DNA of 64,000 bases from Bradyrhizobium nivariense (GCF_029846715.1 NZ_JARVWW010000016.1:62001-126000); one strand, 5' to 3'. Counted from the first letter of the stretch, positions 24,262-33,883 are shown. The notes: generated by a model from the sequence alone, not told the origin. Numbers and translations: made by a program.

Positions 24262-25620
24262 ATGGCGCAGGATGAGAACTCACCGAACCGTCAAATGCCG
24301 ACCAGCCGGCGCAGTTTCGTCAAGGGATTGGGCGCGGCGGGGGCGGTGCTGCCGGCCCTTGGCGTGCTGTCGCGGTGGAGTTTTGCCCAGGATGCCTCCG
24401 CGATCGACTGGAAGCAATTTGCGGGACAGACGATCGCGCTTTCGGGCGCGATCCATCCCTGGTCGAATGCGATCGCGCCGCTGTTGCCGGAGTTCACCAT
24501 ACTCACCGGCATCAACGTCACCATCGATTTCCAACTGGAAACCACGTATCTCGGCGTGCTGCCGATCAGGCTCGCCCGCGGCAGCAGCACGCCCGACGTC
24601 TTCATGTTCACGACCTATGGCCAGGGCATCTCGAACGGATGGCTGGAGCCACTGAACGGCTATTATTCCAACAGGTCGCTGACCGACCCTGTCTGGTATG
24701 ACGAAAGCGACCTGCTCAAGACGGCCCGAGCCTTCCCGCTGTGGTCGGACGGCGAAAGGTACGCCGTCCCGATCACCTCAGAGGCGATGACCCTGTTCAT
24801 CAACAGGGATGCGCTGGCAGCCAGGGACCAGCCGATTCCCCAGACTTTCGACGAGCTGCTTGTTGCCGCCAAGGCGGTCAAGACCAACGGGATGTCGGGG
24901 ATCGCCATGCGGGCCCAGGCCGGCGGCAATTCCTCCCCACCGGCCATGGGCTTCGTGTTCTCCTACGGTGGGGCCATGGTCGAGCACAACAGGGTTGCTT
25001 TCGCGAGCCCGGAGGCGATCGCGGCCATCGAGATGTACGGACAGCTGCTCAGCCAGGCCGGGCCTGCCGGCGTCGGCAGTTATGAATGGTACAACGTGCT
25101 GGACGACTTCCTGCAGGGGCGGACGGCGATGGCAATCGACAGTAGCAACTTCGCTACCGACATCTCCAATCCAGCGAAAAGCCGTGTCGCCAAGCAGGCT
25201 GGGTTTGCAACCTTTCCGCATCTCGCCGGGCGCAGACCCGTCCCCTTCATGTCGCACTGGCAGGCGTGCATCAATTCCAGATCCCGAAACAAGCGGGCGG
25301 CTTTCCTGTTCCTGCTCTGGGCGACGAGCAAGGCGACCTCGTTGCGGACTGCTGCAGCGGGGCTGGCGACGACACGCGTGTCGGCCTGGTCGAGCGAGAG
25401 TTTCAAGAAGGCGTTCGGCTCGCAGGCAGCAGAGGCGGCGCTGGCCAATTTGCAGGATGCCGATGTCGACCGCGCCAAGGCGATCCTTTTCCATCCGCAA
25501 TCGAGATCGATCATGGACGCCTTCATGATCGGCGTGAATGAAGTGGTCAACGGTGCGAGATCGGCGAAGGATGCGATGACGGGCGCCGCCGAAAGGGCCA
25601 ATGCGGCGATCCGCGGGTAG
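24262..25620 (+). CDS. Orphan ABC transporter solute-binding protein (family 1) with Tat signal
   Basis: 452 aa. A twin-arginine signal (SRRSFVKGLGAAGAVLPALG) is followed by a family-1 extracellular solute-binding fold: FTILTGINVTIDFQ, DVFMFTTYGQGISNGWLEPL, DGERYAVPITSEAMTLFINR, DDFLQGRTAMAIDSSNF. Such proteins capture sugars or other small polar solutes. No permease or ATPase gene is next to it, so it either serves a distant transporter or delivers ligand to a receptor, such as the divergently encoded sensor kinase. The start has a GAAGGAG site nine bases upstream. Confidence 0.88.
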   Translation: MAQDENSPNRQMPTSRRSFVKGLGAAGAVLPALGVLSRWSFAQDASAIDWKQFAGQTIALSGAIHPWSNAIAPLLPEFTILTGINVTIDFQLETTYLGVLPIRLARGSSTPDVFMFTTYGQGISNGWLEPLNGYYSNRSLTDPVWYDESDLLKTARAFPLWSDGERYAVPITSEAMTLFINRDALAARDQPIPQTFDELLVAAKAVKTNGMSGIAMRAQAGGNSSPPAMGFVFSYGGAMVEHNRVAFASPEAIAAIEMYGQLLSQAGPAGVGSYEWYNVLDDFLQGRTAMAIDSSNFATDISNPAKSRVAKQAGFATFPHLAGRRPVPFMSHWQACINSRSRNKRAAFLFLLWATSKATSLRTAAAGLATTRVSAWSSESFKKAFGSQAAEAALANLQDADVDRAKAILFHPQSRSIMDAFMIGVNEVVNGARSAKDAMTGAAERANAAIRG

Positions 25621-25689
25621 CGGCGATGCGCTGTCCGATCGGAAGAGATGGGACCGCGCCGTGCGCGGCCCCATCGGGCTTACCCCGGT

Positions 25690-27597
25690 TTAGCCGAAAA
25701 CCACCTCATGCCGCATCACGAATGGGTCGAGCAGCTTGTGCACCTCGTCGGCAACCGTCCCCCGCTTGTCCTCCGGCGTGCCCACAACCGTCACGGTTGC
25801 GATCGAGCCGTGGCTGCCATGGGCGCCAACCCTGACCTTGCAGTCGATGCCGCGCTCGGCGAGCGGTGTCAGCACCTTCGTGAACACGCGCTGGGCTGCG
25901 TCCCAGCGCAGCTGCGGCTTGAACACTTTGCCGACGCCCGTCACCGGCATCGGATTGATCGGGATGACCTGCACCGGGACAGCCGCGCGCTCCGGCGTAC
26001 GCTCGCGCACCCATGTCTCCAGCTCACCCGGTTCGACGGTCGCGCCCGGCTTCAGCTGCACGTAACCCACCGGCAGCTCGCCGGCATAAGCATCGGGCTG
26101 GCCGACCACCGCAGCAAAACCGACGGCGGGATGGCGGAACATGATCTCCTCGATCGGCGCCGGATCGATGTTGTGACCGCCGCGGATTACGAGATCCTTG
26201 GCGCGGCCGGTGATCCAGAGATAGCCGTCAGCATCAAGCCGGCCGAGATCGCCGGAATTGACCCAGACGTCATCGACGAAAGCACCCTGGTTGTGCGCGT
26301 CGTTGAGATAGCCGCCGAACACGCCGGGCCCGGCCATGATGACGACGCCGATCTCGTCCGGCGCGCAGTCACGGATCAGGCGGCCGTCGGCATCGAGCTG
26401 GACGATGCGGACACGCGCGTAAGGCATGGGAAGGCCGACCGAGCCGAGTCGGATCGGCCGTGACGGATAGGCCAGCGTGTGCACGCTCGAGGTCTCGGTC
26501 ATGCCGTAGACCTCGACCACCGGCAGCTTGAGCTTGTCCTGGATCGCAGACCCCACCGCGACCGGGATCGCCGAGCCGCCGCCGGCTGCATATTTCAGGC
26601 TGGAGATGTCGGCATTGCCGGGCGGCACCGCGAGCGTTGCGGCGAGCACCGTCGGCACGCTCGACAGCGCCTCGGGCTTGAAGCGCTCGACCAGCCCCCA
26701 GATGTTCTTGACCGCATTCGGATTGCGCCAGCCGCTCGGCGACAGCACGACCAGCGAGCCGCCGGCAGACAACGTCAGCAGCACCTGCGTCAGCGATCCA
26801 CCGACGTGAAACAGCGGCATGCCGAACAGCATGTTGGCGCCGGGCTTCGACCTCAGCAGCAGATTGAGCGCCCAGGCCTGATAGACCTGATTGGCGTGGG
26901 TGTGCCGCACCAGCTTCGGCGTGCCGGTGGTGCCGCCGGTGTGGAAATAAGCGGCGATGTCGTGGCCTGCGATCTTGCGCCCGCTGATCAGCCGGTCGGA
27001 CGGCTGCTGCTTGATCAGGTCGCTGAAGGCATAGATGCCGTTCGCCGGATCGCCGCCGCCGAACACCTGCACGATCGCCTTGAGGTGCTTGAGTTGCGGG
27101 CGGATCTGTTCGACCTTCTGCCAGATGTCGGTGCCGGGCATCGGTCCGAGCGCTACCAGGATTTTCGTGTTCGCGGCTTCCAGAATCTCCACGATCTGGT
27201 GTGGCTCGAGCAGCGGGTTGACGGGGTTGGCAATGCCCGCGGCCTCCGCGCCGAACAGTGTCACGAAGGCGTCGGGCACCAGCGGCAACATGAAGCTGAT
27301 GACGTCGCCCTTCTCCGCGCCAAGCGCGTGAAACATGTTGGCGGCTTGCGTCACGCGCGCGATGAAGTCGCGGTAGGTGACGACGACTGGCGTGTCGGCT
27401 GGATCGGCGTTTTGCAGGAACTGGATCGCCGCCCCGTCGGGGTTACGCGCCGCACCGAGCCTGATGGCGTCAAAGGTGCTCTCGGCCGCGACGCGATCGG
27501 CGTAGGGGACCTGTTCGAAGGCACGAACCTCCGTGTCCGTCGCCAGATCCGGATAGTCGTCGCCGATGAGCCGATCGAGCGCGTGGATGCCCGCCAT
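25690..27597 (-). CDS. Acyl-CoA synthetase (AMP-dependent ligase family) with extra C-terminal tail
   Basis: 635 aa. The adenylate-forming core is complete: AMP-binding loop HTGGTTGTPKLVRHTH near residue 220, VYGMTETSS, a GDLGRLDADGYLWITGRAKD hinge region, and the C-terminal lid with GVGKVFKPQLR bearing the catalytic Lys. It activates a carboxylic acid to its CoA thioester; chain length cannot be read. After the lid comes an unusual tail of about 55 residues containing GIDCKVRVGAHGSHGSIA, shared with the 83-aa protein at 21972-22223. It is probably monocistronic, with GGAGG ten bases before the start. Confidence 0.92.
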   Translation of the reverse strand: MAGIHALDRLIGDDYPDLATDTEVRAFEQVPYADRVAAESTFDAIRLGAARNPDGAAIQFLQNADPADTPVVVTYRDFIARVTQAANMFHALGAEKGDVISFMLPLVPDAFVTLFGAEAAGIANPVNPLLEPHQIVEILEAANTKILVALGPMPGTDIWQKVEQIRPQLKHLKAIVQVFGGGDPANGIYAFSDLIKQQPSDRLISGRKIAGHDIAAYFHTGGTTGTPKLVRHTHANQVYQAWALNLLLRSKPGANMLFGMPLFHVGGSLTQVLLTLSAGGSLVVLSPSGWRNPNAVKNIWGLVERFKPEALSSVPTVLAATLAVPPGNADISSLKYAAGGGSAIPVAVGSAIQDKLKLPVVEVYGMTETSSVHTLAYPSRPIRLGSVGLPMPYARVRIVQLDADGRLIRDCAPDEIGVVIMAGPGVFGGYLNDAHNQGAFVDDVWVNSGDLGRLDADGYLWITGRAKDLVIRGGHNIDPAPIEEIMFRHPAVGFAAVVGQPDAYAGELPVGYVQLKPGATVEPGELETWVRERTPERAAVPVQVIPINPMPVTGVGKVFKPQLRWDAAQRVFTKVLTPLAERGIDCKVRVGAHGSHGSIATVTVVGTPEDKRGTVADEVHKLLDPFVMRHEVVFG

Positions 27598-27845
27598 GGA
27601 ATTCCGTCCTCCCTCAGATGCATGTCCCCGCGCCCTGTCTTTTGACTTTTTGGGTTGGCGAGGCCTCGACCGATGGCCGGTCGAGCACGGACAGAATGAT
27701 GGATGATTTGGCGTTCGTCCATGACCTAACGGCTACGGTCGTAGCACTTGGGTGCGCGGCCTTTGAACCTACGCGGCCGATCCGGGGACCAAGAACATGC
27801 ATCGGATTCGCCTGCCAGCGTCCTGCCGCAAGACTTGAGGTGATC

Positions 27846-28943
27846 ATGACTACGCCCCCGCAGGACCGTGCCACACGGCTGATCGTCGCACTCACCATGA
27901 CGTCGGCGATCATGACATCGGCGTTCGCCTTGCCCCGCGCGGCACACGCGGAGGACGGCCAGTTCGACAAGATGCGCGCCAAGATCGCGGCCTTCGTCGC
28001 CGACAAGATGGAGAAGCTCGGCGGGTCACGCATCGTCTACAAGGTGGACAGCTCTGGCCTGCGCGAGAGCGTCGTCACGGATCTGCGCGACGACGTCTAC
28101 AAGAACCTGCGCGAGGGCAAGATCGCCTTCTCCAATCTTGCGATCCGCGACGGCGGCGTCGATGTAAAGATCGCGGACGCCAAAGGCCGCGATCAGCTCG
28201 CGCGCAAGCTCGCCGCAGCCGCGGACGGACTGCCCTCGCATGCGCTCGCCGTGACCGACGGCAGCGACGGAGCGGTCAGGCTCGCGCCGACCGATGCCGC
28301 ATCCGCGGCACGGCTGAATGAACTCGTCGAAGATTCCATCGCCATGATCGAGCAGCGCCTCAAGGATTCCAGCATCAAGCTTGTCAGCGTCGTCCCTGAC
28401 GGGACCGACCGCATCCGCATCTTCCTGCCCGGTGTGACCGACCCCGAGCGCATCACCGCGATCTTCGCCCGGAAGGTCAAGGTCAGCTTCCGCCCGGTGG
28501 ATGCTTCGATGTCACCGGAGCAGGCGCAATCCGGCACGCCGCCCGAGGGCTCCGAAGTCCTGCTCGGCTTCAAGGACAAGCGGCCCTATCTGGTCGCCAA
28601 GGACAGCGTACTCGACGGCGAAGACATCAATTATGCGGCGCCCGGCTTTGCGGCCGGCACCAAGGATCCGGTCGCCTCGTTCCGCTTCAACGGACGCGGC
28701 ACGCGGCGCTTCGCCCACGTCACGGAAGAGAACGTCGGCAGATCCTTCACCATCGTGCTCGACGACAAGGTGATCTCCGCCCCCGTGATCCGCGAGCCCA
28801 TCACCGGCGGCTCGGTCCAGATCTCCGGTAATTTCACCCTCGAGGAGGCCAACAGCGTCGCCATGCTGCTTCGCGCCGGCGCGCTGCCCGGACACCTGTC
28901 CCTCGTCGGGCAGCAGGTCATTCAGCCCGCCGCCAAGCCCTGA
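27846..28943 (+). CDS. Exported SecD P1-domain-like protein without transmembrane channel
   Basis: 365 aa from ATG 27846 (the frame is open further upstream without family support). A signal peptide (TMTSAIMTSAFALPRAAHA) precedes sequence that matches the periplasmic P1 domain of SecD: DLRDDVYKNLREGKIAFSNL, MIEQRLKDSSIKLVSV, RIRIFLPGVTDPERI, and FNGRGTRRFAHVTEENVGRS leading to KVISAPVIREPITGGSVQIS and LLLRAGALPG. In SecD this is followed by five transmembrane helices; here the protein ends there. It should therefore be a soluble periplasmic protein that cannot move protons itself. Role unknown; possibly a chaperone or a decoy of SecDF. Confidence 0.85.
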   Translation: MTTPPQDRATRLIVALTMTSAIMTSAFALPRAAHAEDGQFDKMRAKIAAFVADKMEKLGGSRIVYKVDSSGLRESVVTDLRDDVYKNLREGKIAFSNLAIRDGGVDVKIADAKGRDQLARKLAAAADGLPSHALAVTDGSDGAVRLAPTDAASAARLNELVEDSIAMIEQRLKDSSIKLVSVVPDGTDRIRIFLPGVTDPERITAIFARKVKVSFRPVDASMSPEQAQSGTPPEGSEVLLGFKDKRPYLVAKDSVLDGEDINYAAPGFAAGTKDPVASFRFNGRGTRRFAHVTEENVGRSFTIVLDDKVISAPVIREPITGGSVQISGNFTLEEANSVAMLLRAGALPGHLSLVGQQVIQPAAKP

Positions 28944-29220
28944 GGCGGAGATAGCCCCGCGCCCCCGCCGTGCCGGGGCGCCCAAGTCCGTCCAAAGTCC
29001 GTTCGCGACGCCCAAGCCTGCGCCCCGGCGGCCCGAATCACGGGCCGCACCGAGGCCATCCGGGCAACCAACGGGCAATTGCCGAAACGCCCGATCAGGC
29101 TAAAATTTGCCTCTTGCGGCATGACGGCCGGAGGCTTCATTCAAGCGGTCGTCATTCGATTTCGGTTATATGTGTCGAGAATACCGACCAGGACTGAAGG
29201 CCTTACGCGGGGATAGTACC

Positions 29221-30027
29221 ATGCCGTCCGGCAGCGCAGACATTTCGTCGATCCTCGACCGCATTCTCGATGCGGCGACGGATAACCTCAAGATCGCGAA
29301 GATCCTGGTCCAGATGGGCCTAGATCCAAACAACGTTACCTACGACGCGATCTTCAATCGACTGCTGGAGATCTTTGTCCAGAACATCACGCTGGCCAAT
29401 ATGTTCGCTGCGGTCGGCGCCGGCTTCTTCGTCGCCACCCTCTTGATGCGGACGATGGTGCCGCTGCGCGTCGCCAACATGGTCGGTTGCGCGTTCTTCG
29501 CCGTTTTCGGCGCGCTTTCGGCCAACGTCTCGACGTTCCTACTCTATCTGCTGCTGCTTCCGATCAACGCCGTGCGGCTGCGGCAGATGCTCAAGCTCGT
29601 CAAGAAGGCGCGCCATGCGGCCGAAGGCGACATGTCGATCGAATGGCTCAAGCCGTTCATGACCGAGCGCAAATATCGCCGCGGCGACACGCTGTTCAAG
29701 CTGGGCGATCCAGCCAAGGAGATGCTCCTGACCGTCACCGGCAAGTTCCTGGTCAAGGAGATCAACGTCGAGATCGGGCCCGGCGCGCTGATGGGGGAGC
29801 TCGGCTTCCTGACGCCGGACAACCGGCGCACCGGAACGATCGAATGCATCGAAGACGGTCAGGTGCTGACGATCACCTATGACCGTTTGCTCGAGATCTA
29901 CTTCCAGGATCCGCAATTCGGCTATTACTTCCTGGTGCTGACCAGCCAGCGCCTGCTGCAAAACATCGATCGCTTGCAGAAGCAGCTGGCGACGGAGCGT
30001 GGCGCCACCACGAACAGGATCGCGTGA
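29221..30027 (+). CDS. Membrane protein with cyclic-nucleotide-binding domain
   Basis: 268 aa from ATG 29221. Residues 1-50 are soluble. Two or three hydrophobic helices follow at about 60-77 (MFAAVGAGFFVATLLM), 83-100 and 102-117. The C-terminal half is a cNMP-binding fold (YRRGDTLFKLGDPAKEMLLT, MGELGFLTPDNRRTGTIEC), though the canonical phosphate-binding Arg-Ala-Ala loop is not obvious. There is no DNA-binding domain. Membrane anchoring plus a cNMP fold suggests a signalling or channel-modulating role. It stands alone; 277 bp upstream hold no feature I can support. Confidence 0.8.
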   Translation: MPSGSADISSILDRILDAATDNLKIAKILVQMGLDPNNVTYDAIFNRLLEIFVQNITLANMFAAVGAGFFVATLLMRTMVPLRVANMVGCAFFAVFGALSANVSTFLLYLLLLPINAVRLRQMLKLVKKARHAAEGDMSIEWLKPFMTERKYRRGDTLFKLGDPAKEMLLTVTGKFLVKEINVEIGPGALMGELGFLTPDNRRTGTIECIEDGQVLTITYDRLLEIYFQDPQFGYYFLVLTSQRLLQNIDRLQKQLATERGATTNRIA

Positions 30028-30040
30028 TCGATTGCACGGC

Positions 30041-30682
30041 TCAGTTCAAGAGCAGCGCCATGCCCGGGTCGCCCTTTTCCATCGCACGCCGATAGGCCGC
30101 CCGCGCGCCGATGCGGCCGAGATAGTTCACCACGTTCGGGCAGCGCGAGAGATCATAGGACTGGAAATAGCGCATCGTGGTGAGCGAGAAGCCCATCATG
30201 ATGTCGGCGGTGGTGAAGGTGTCGCCAGCAAGATATTCGGCGTCGCGAAGGCGCGCATCGACCAGATCGAAGGCGCGGTCGATGCGCCCGCTGGTCGCGA
30301 CCAGCATCGGATTGTCCTCGGCGAGCTTGAGCCGGTTCAGGATCATCAGCCGGCCCATGCCCGCTTGCAGCGTGCCGTTGGCGAAGTGAAACCAGTACAG
30401 GAACTGCGCGAAATCAGGATCATCAGGGCGGAGCACAAGACGGCCCTCGCCATATTTGGCCATGATATAATCGACGATCGCGCCGGATTCGGCGAGCACG
30501 AGATCGCCGTCGGCGATGACGGGCGCCGCCCCGATCGGATGCAGCGCCTTGTATTCGGCCGGGGCCAGCATGGTGACGGGATCGCGCGTGTAGCGCTTCA
30601 ACTCGTAGGGAATCCCCAGCTCCTCGCACAGCCAGACGATACGCTCGGACTGCGACTTGCCGAGATGATGGACGGTGAGCAT
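30041..30682 (-). CDS. Glutathione S-transferase family protein
   Basis: 213 aa. The thioredoxin-like N-terminal domain begins MLTVHHLGKSQSERIVWLCE, with Ser (SQSERI) at the usual catalytic position, and the glutathione-binding region is ALHPIGAAPVIADGDLVLAESGAI. The helical C-terminal domain carries GDTFTTADIMMGFSL, the N-capping box. This matches the bacterial GST group often annotated beside YfcG-like enzymes. It conjugates or reduces using glutathione; the substrate is unknown. It converges with the cNMP gene, 13 bp apart. Confidence 0.92.
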   Translation of the reverse strand: MLTVHHLGKSQSERIVWLCEELGIPYELKRYTRDPVTMLAPAEYKALHPIGAAPVIADGDLVLAESGAIVDYIMAKYGEGRLVLRPDDPDFAQFLYWFHFANGTLQAGMGRLMILNRLKLAEDNPMLVATSGRIDRAFDLVDARLRDAEYLAGDTFTTADIMMGFSLTTMRYFQSYDLSRCPNVVNYLGRIGARAAYRRAMEKGDPGMALLLN

Positions 30683-30788
30683 GGCGCCTCCTGCGAGTCG
30701 TGAGTTTGATCAGTCGTGGCGCCGCATCATACTCTGTTATTGCGAGCGCAGCGACGATGTGGAAGCGATGGCATATCCATCACCGACA

Positions 30789-30912
30789 CCCTGAGGTGGC
30801 CGCTTCTTCAGCGGCCTCGCAGGGCGACGGCCCGCCTGCATCCCGGCCGCTCATCCTTCGAGGCTCGCCGCGCAGTGCATCTGCACTGCGCAACTCGCGC
30901 CTCAGGATGACG
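30789..30912. repeat. Composite palindromic intergenic repeat
   Basis: Two stems lie in tandem. The first is an imperfect inverted repeat at 30789-30824 (CCTGAGGTGGCCGC paired with GCGGCCTCGCAGG). The second at 30851-30910 has TCATCCTTCGAGGC paired with GCCTCAGGATGA and an inner GCGCAGTGC/GCACTGCGC stem. This form is familiar as a dispersed element in Bradyrhizobium intergenic DNA. It fills most of the 278-bp gap 30683-30960; no gene is seen there. Confidence 0.65.
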
Positions 30913-30960
30913 GAATTAACAAGAGAGCGGCGCAAGACGGCCCCTACCCCGCCTCGTCCG

Positions 30961-31506
30961 TCACCATCCGCGCCACGACGCGGTCGCGACGCGGTCGCGA
31001 CGGATGAAGTGGTGCCAGAGGACGGCGATGACGTGAACCGCGATCAAGGCGAGCAGCACATAAGCGAAGAGGATGTGGCGATCCTCATAGACGCCCGCGG
31101 CCGCGCGGTCGGGAGCCGTGAATTGCGGGACGTGAAACAGGCCGAAGAAGTCCGAATAATCAGGCGCGTGCGCACCGGAATGCGCCCAGCCGAGCATGGT
31201 GACGACGATGACGGCGAGGTAGAGCGCGCCGTGGCTGACATGGGCCGCGACCTTCTGCCAGCGCGAGGTCTCGGCCGGAAGGGCCGGTGTCGGGTTGATG
31301 AGGCGCCACACCAGGCGCAGCACGGTGAGCAGCAGGATCACATAGCCGATATCGGCGTGGATCGAGCGGTAGAAGAAGCGGTCGGGACGCGCCGGGATGT
31401 GGTTCATCCACCAGCCGAAGCCGATCATGCCGATGATGGTCAGCGCCAAAATCCAGTGCAGCCACCGGGAAACGCTGCCCCAGCCGTTACTGGCGTTTCT
31501 GATCAT
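30961..31506 (-). CDS. Cytochrome b561
   Basis: 181 aa from ATG 31506. Four transmembrane helices are visible, with His ligands for two b haems: RWLHWILALTIIGM in helix 1, RSIHADIGYVILLL in helix 2, HVSHGALYLAVIVV in helix 3 and AVHVIAVLWHHFIRRD in helix 4. Bacterial members move electrons across the inner membrane, in some cases oxidising superoxide or quinol. The frame is open upstream to 31605, but the ATG at 31506 gives the conserved start. It is transcribed away from murI, 173 bp apart. Confidence 0.92.
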   Translation of the reverse strand: MIRNASNGWGSVSRWLHWILALTIIGMIGFGWWMNHIPARPDRFFYRSIHADIGYVILLLTVLRLVWRLINPTPALPAETSRWQKVAAHVSHGALYLAVIVVTMLGWAHSGAHAPDYSDFFGLFHVPQFTAPDRAAAGVYEDRHILFAYVLLALIAVHVIAVLWHHFIRRDRVATASWRGW

Positions 31507-31679
31507 GTCGGCTCTCCGGAGTTTTGCGGGCCTGTCCCTATCCCCACCGTAGTACGGCAGCTGATACCGGCAACATGCGGCAATCGCGAAATTGAATCGT
31601 TCCAAATTGGCCCCAAGCGGCCCTGCCGCAAAACCGCCCCAAAAACCGAATGGTAACCATGGCGGGCTAGAGTAACGAC

Positions 31680-32477
31680 GTGACCAATTCCCCGACGATC
31701 CTGGTGTTCGATTCCGGCCTTGGCGGGCTCACGGTCCTGCGGGAGGTCGTGGCCGCGCGCCCCGATGCGCATTACATCTATGTCGCCGACGACGCCTTTT
31801 TCCCCTACGGCCACCACAGCGAGGACGAGATCATCGCCCGCGTGGTGCCGCTGATGGGGAAATTGATCGGCACGCACGATCCTGACCTCGTCGTCATCGC
31901 CTGCAACACGGCGTCCACCCTGGTCCTATCGCATCTGCGCGCCGCTTATTCCCTGCCCTTCGTCGGCACGGTGCCCGCGATCAAGCCGGCCTGTGCGCAG
32001 TCGAGGAGCCGGCGCGTGTCGGTGCTCGGCACCAAGGGCACGGTGAAGCGCGAATACACCAAGGCGCTGATCCGCGATTTCGCGCTGGGTTGCGAGGTGA
32101 CACTGGTCGGCTCGCCCGAGCTGGCCGCGCTGGCTGAAGCCGAGCTCAGCGGCTCTTCCGTCAGCGACGACGCCATCCACGCCGAACTCGCCCCGTGCTT
32201 CGTCGGCGATGCCGGGGACGCGGGCGCGCGCACCGACACAGTGGTGCTCGCCTGCACGCATTATCCGCTGCTGCTCGACCGGCTGAAAAAGCTCGCGCCC
32301 TGGCCGGTGGACTGGATCGATCCGGCGCCCGCGATCGCCCGCCGCGTCTCGGATCTGCTCGGCCCGCACACCGGTGGCATCGCGCAATCCGGCGCCGAGA
32401 TGATCTTCACCTCGAACCGCGTGCATCGCCTTTCCGCCACGCTGACGCCGTTCTTCGGCGGCCGCATTCCCGCCTGA
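31680..32477 (+). CDS. murI: Glutamate racemase
   Basis: 265 aa with GTG start. It supplies D-glutamate for peptidoglycan. The two catalytic Cys are Cys75 in VVIACNTAST and Cys192 in VLACTHYPLL; the N-terminal FDSGLGGLTVL with the catalytic Asp, and YVADDAFFPYG, are typical. An aldolase gene follows 71 bp downstream on the same strand. Length is normal for the family. Confidence 0.97.
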   Translation: MTNSPTILVFDSGLGGLTVLREVVAARPDAHYIYVADDAFFPYGHHSEDEIIARVVPLMGKLIGTHDPDLVVIACNTASTLVLSHLRAAYSLPFVGTVPAIKPACAQSRSRRVSVLGTKGTVKREYTKALIRDFALGCEVTLVGSPELAALAEAELSGSSVSDDAIHAELAPCFVGDAGDAGARTDTVVLACTHYPLLLDRLKKLAPWPVDWIDPAPAIARRVSDLLGPHTGGIAQSGAEMIFTSNRVHRLSATLTPFFGGRIPA

Positions 32478-32548
32478 CCTTGCGCCTCGACGGCGCGCTG
32501 CTAGGCTCCGCCGTCGTCATTATCGCCAAGATTATCGCAAGGCTTCCC

Positions 32549-33322
32549 ATGTCGGTCCCCGCAACGCCGCTCAACCGCCTCCGCCAGCTCTGGCGCGAGG
32601 GTCGTCCCGCTTTCGGCGCGATCGCGACGATCCCGAGCGTGCAGACCGTGCAGATCATGGCCCGCTCGCTCGACTGGATCATCGTCGATCTCGAGCACGG
32701 CCCGATTGGATTGACCGAAGCGCATGCGATGATCGCGGCCACCACCGGCACGCCGTGCACACCGCTGGTGCGGATCGCGGCGAACGAGCCATGGCTTGCG
32801 AAGGCACCGATGGACATCGGCGCCTTCGGCATCAATTTCCCGATGATCACCAATCGCGCTGAAGCCGAGAAGGCGGTCCGCAGCGTGCGCTATCCGCCGC
32901 GCGGCGATCGCCTCTGGGGTCCGTTCCACGCGCCATTCCGCTGGGGCCAGTCGATGCCGGACTACATGGCGAGCGCCGACGACGAGATGATCTGCATGAT
33001 CACCATCGAGCACGTCGACGCGGTCAACCGCATCGACGAGATCATGGCGACGCCGGGCATCGACGTTGCTGTGATCGGCCCCGGCGATCTCGCCACCTCC
33101 ATCAACAAGCGCGGACAGATGGACGATCCGGAATTGCTGGAGCTGGTGGCGCGGGCCGAGGCCGGCATCCTCAGAAGCGGTGTGCCGATCGGCGGCGTGG
33201 CCCGCACCGCCGACCAGGCCAATGCTCTGATCGACCGCGGCTACCGCGCGATCGCGCTCGGCTTCGACTGGTCGCTGTTCCAGCGCGGTATCATGGCGGC
33301 GTTCGAAGGGATCAAACGTTAG
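32549..33322 (+). CDS. HpcH/HpaI family aldolase
   Basis: 257 aa from ATG 32549. It is a class II, metal-dependent pyruvate aldolase fold: GAIATIPSVQTVQIMA, WIIVDLEHGPIGL with metal-binding Glu, VRIAANEPWLAKAPMDIGAF, MITIEHVDAVNRIDEI and VAVIGPGDLATSI. Members cleave 4-hydroxy-2-oxo-dioic acids or related 2-oxo acids to pyruvate and an aldehyde. The substrate is not deducible, and no aromatic-degradation genes accompany it. It could be cotranscribed with murI. Confidence 0.92.
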   Translation: MSVPATPLNRLRQLWREGRPAFGAIATIPSVQTVQIMARSLDWIIVDLEHGPIGLTEAHAMIAATTGTPCTPLVRIAANEPWLAKAPMDIGAFGINFPMITNRAEAEKAVRSVRYPPRGDRLWGPFHAPFRWGQSMPDYMASADDEMICMITIEHVDAVNRIDEIMATPGIDVAVIGPGDLATSINKRGQMDDPELLELVARAEAGILRSGVPIGGVARTADQANALIDRGYRAIALGFDWSLFQRGIMAAFEGIKR

Positions 33323-33396
33323 CTATTGAGTCTCGCCGGGAGTCTTGCCGGGAACCACGGCGCTGCTAGGGTCGGCCGTTCCAGGGAGGAAAAACC

Positions 33397-33780
33397 ATGT
33401 TCAAAAAGACTTTGCTCGCTCTCGCCTTCACGGCCATCGCTTTCACGGCCTTCGCCCAGCAGCCCGGCATCAAGCGCACCCCGCTCCAGAAGATCGAATT
33501 TCCGGACGGCTATACGACCGTGACCGCCATCGCCGAGATAGCTCCCGGCGGCGCCGCCGGCCGCCACACCCATCCCGGAGTCGAGACCGGCTATGTGCTG
33601 GAGGGTGAGGTGGAGCTGCTCATTGACGGACAGCCGGCAAAGCAGTTGAAGGCTGGCGATTCCTACGTGATCCCGGCGGGCGTCGTGCACGACGCCAAGA
33701 CCCATGGCGATAAATCGTTGAAAATCATGGGTATTTACATCTTCGACAAGACCAAGCCGCTGGCCTCGCCGGCGCCCTGA
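33397..33780 (+). CDS. Exported cupin-domain protein
   Basis: 127 aa. Signal peptide 1-20 (TLLALAFTAIAFTAFAQQ) is followed by a single cupin barrel with the metal-binding motif GGAAGRHTHPGVETGYVLEG (two His and a Glu) and the second motif GDSYVIPAGVVHDAKT with the third His. It should be a periplasmic metal-binding small protein; enzyme activity is unknown. AGGGAGG lies ten bases before the start. The aldolase gene ends 74 bp upstream. Confidence 0.9.
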   Translation: MFKKTLLALAFTAIAFTAFAQQPGIKRTPLQKIEFPDGYTTVTAIAEIAPGGAAGRHTHPGVETGYVLEGEVELLIDGQPAKQLKAGDSYVIPAGVVHDAKTHGDKSLKIMGIYIFDKTKPLASPAP

Positions 33781-33883
33781 TGCGGCGAACCGACCGGCCT
33801 CAAGCGGGTTGGTTCGTGCTAGAGCAGGCGGCGAGCGGGAACCGCTCGCTGCACATACTTCAATTCGCGGGAACCGGACGGCG

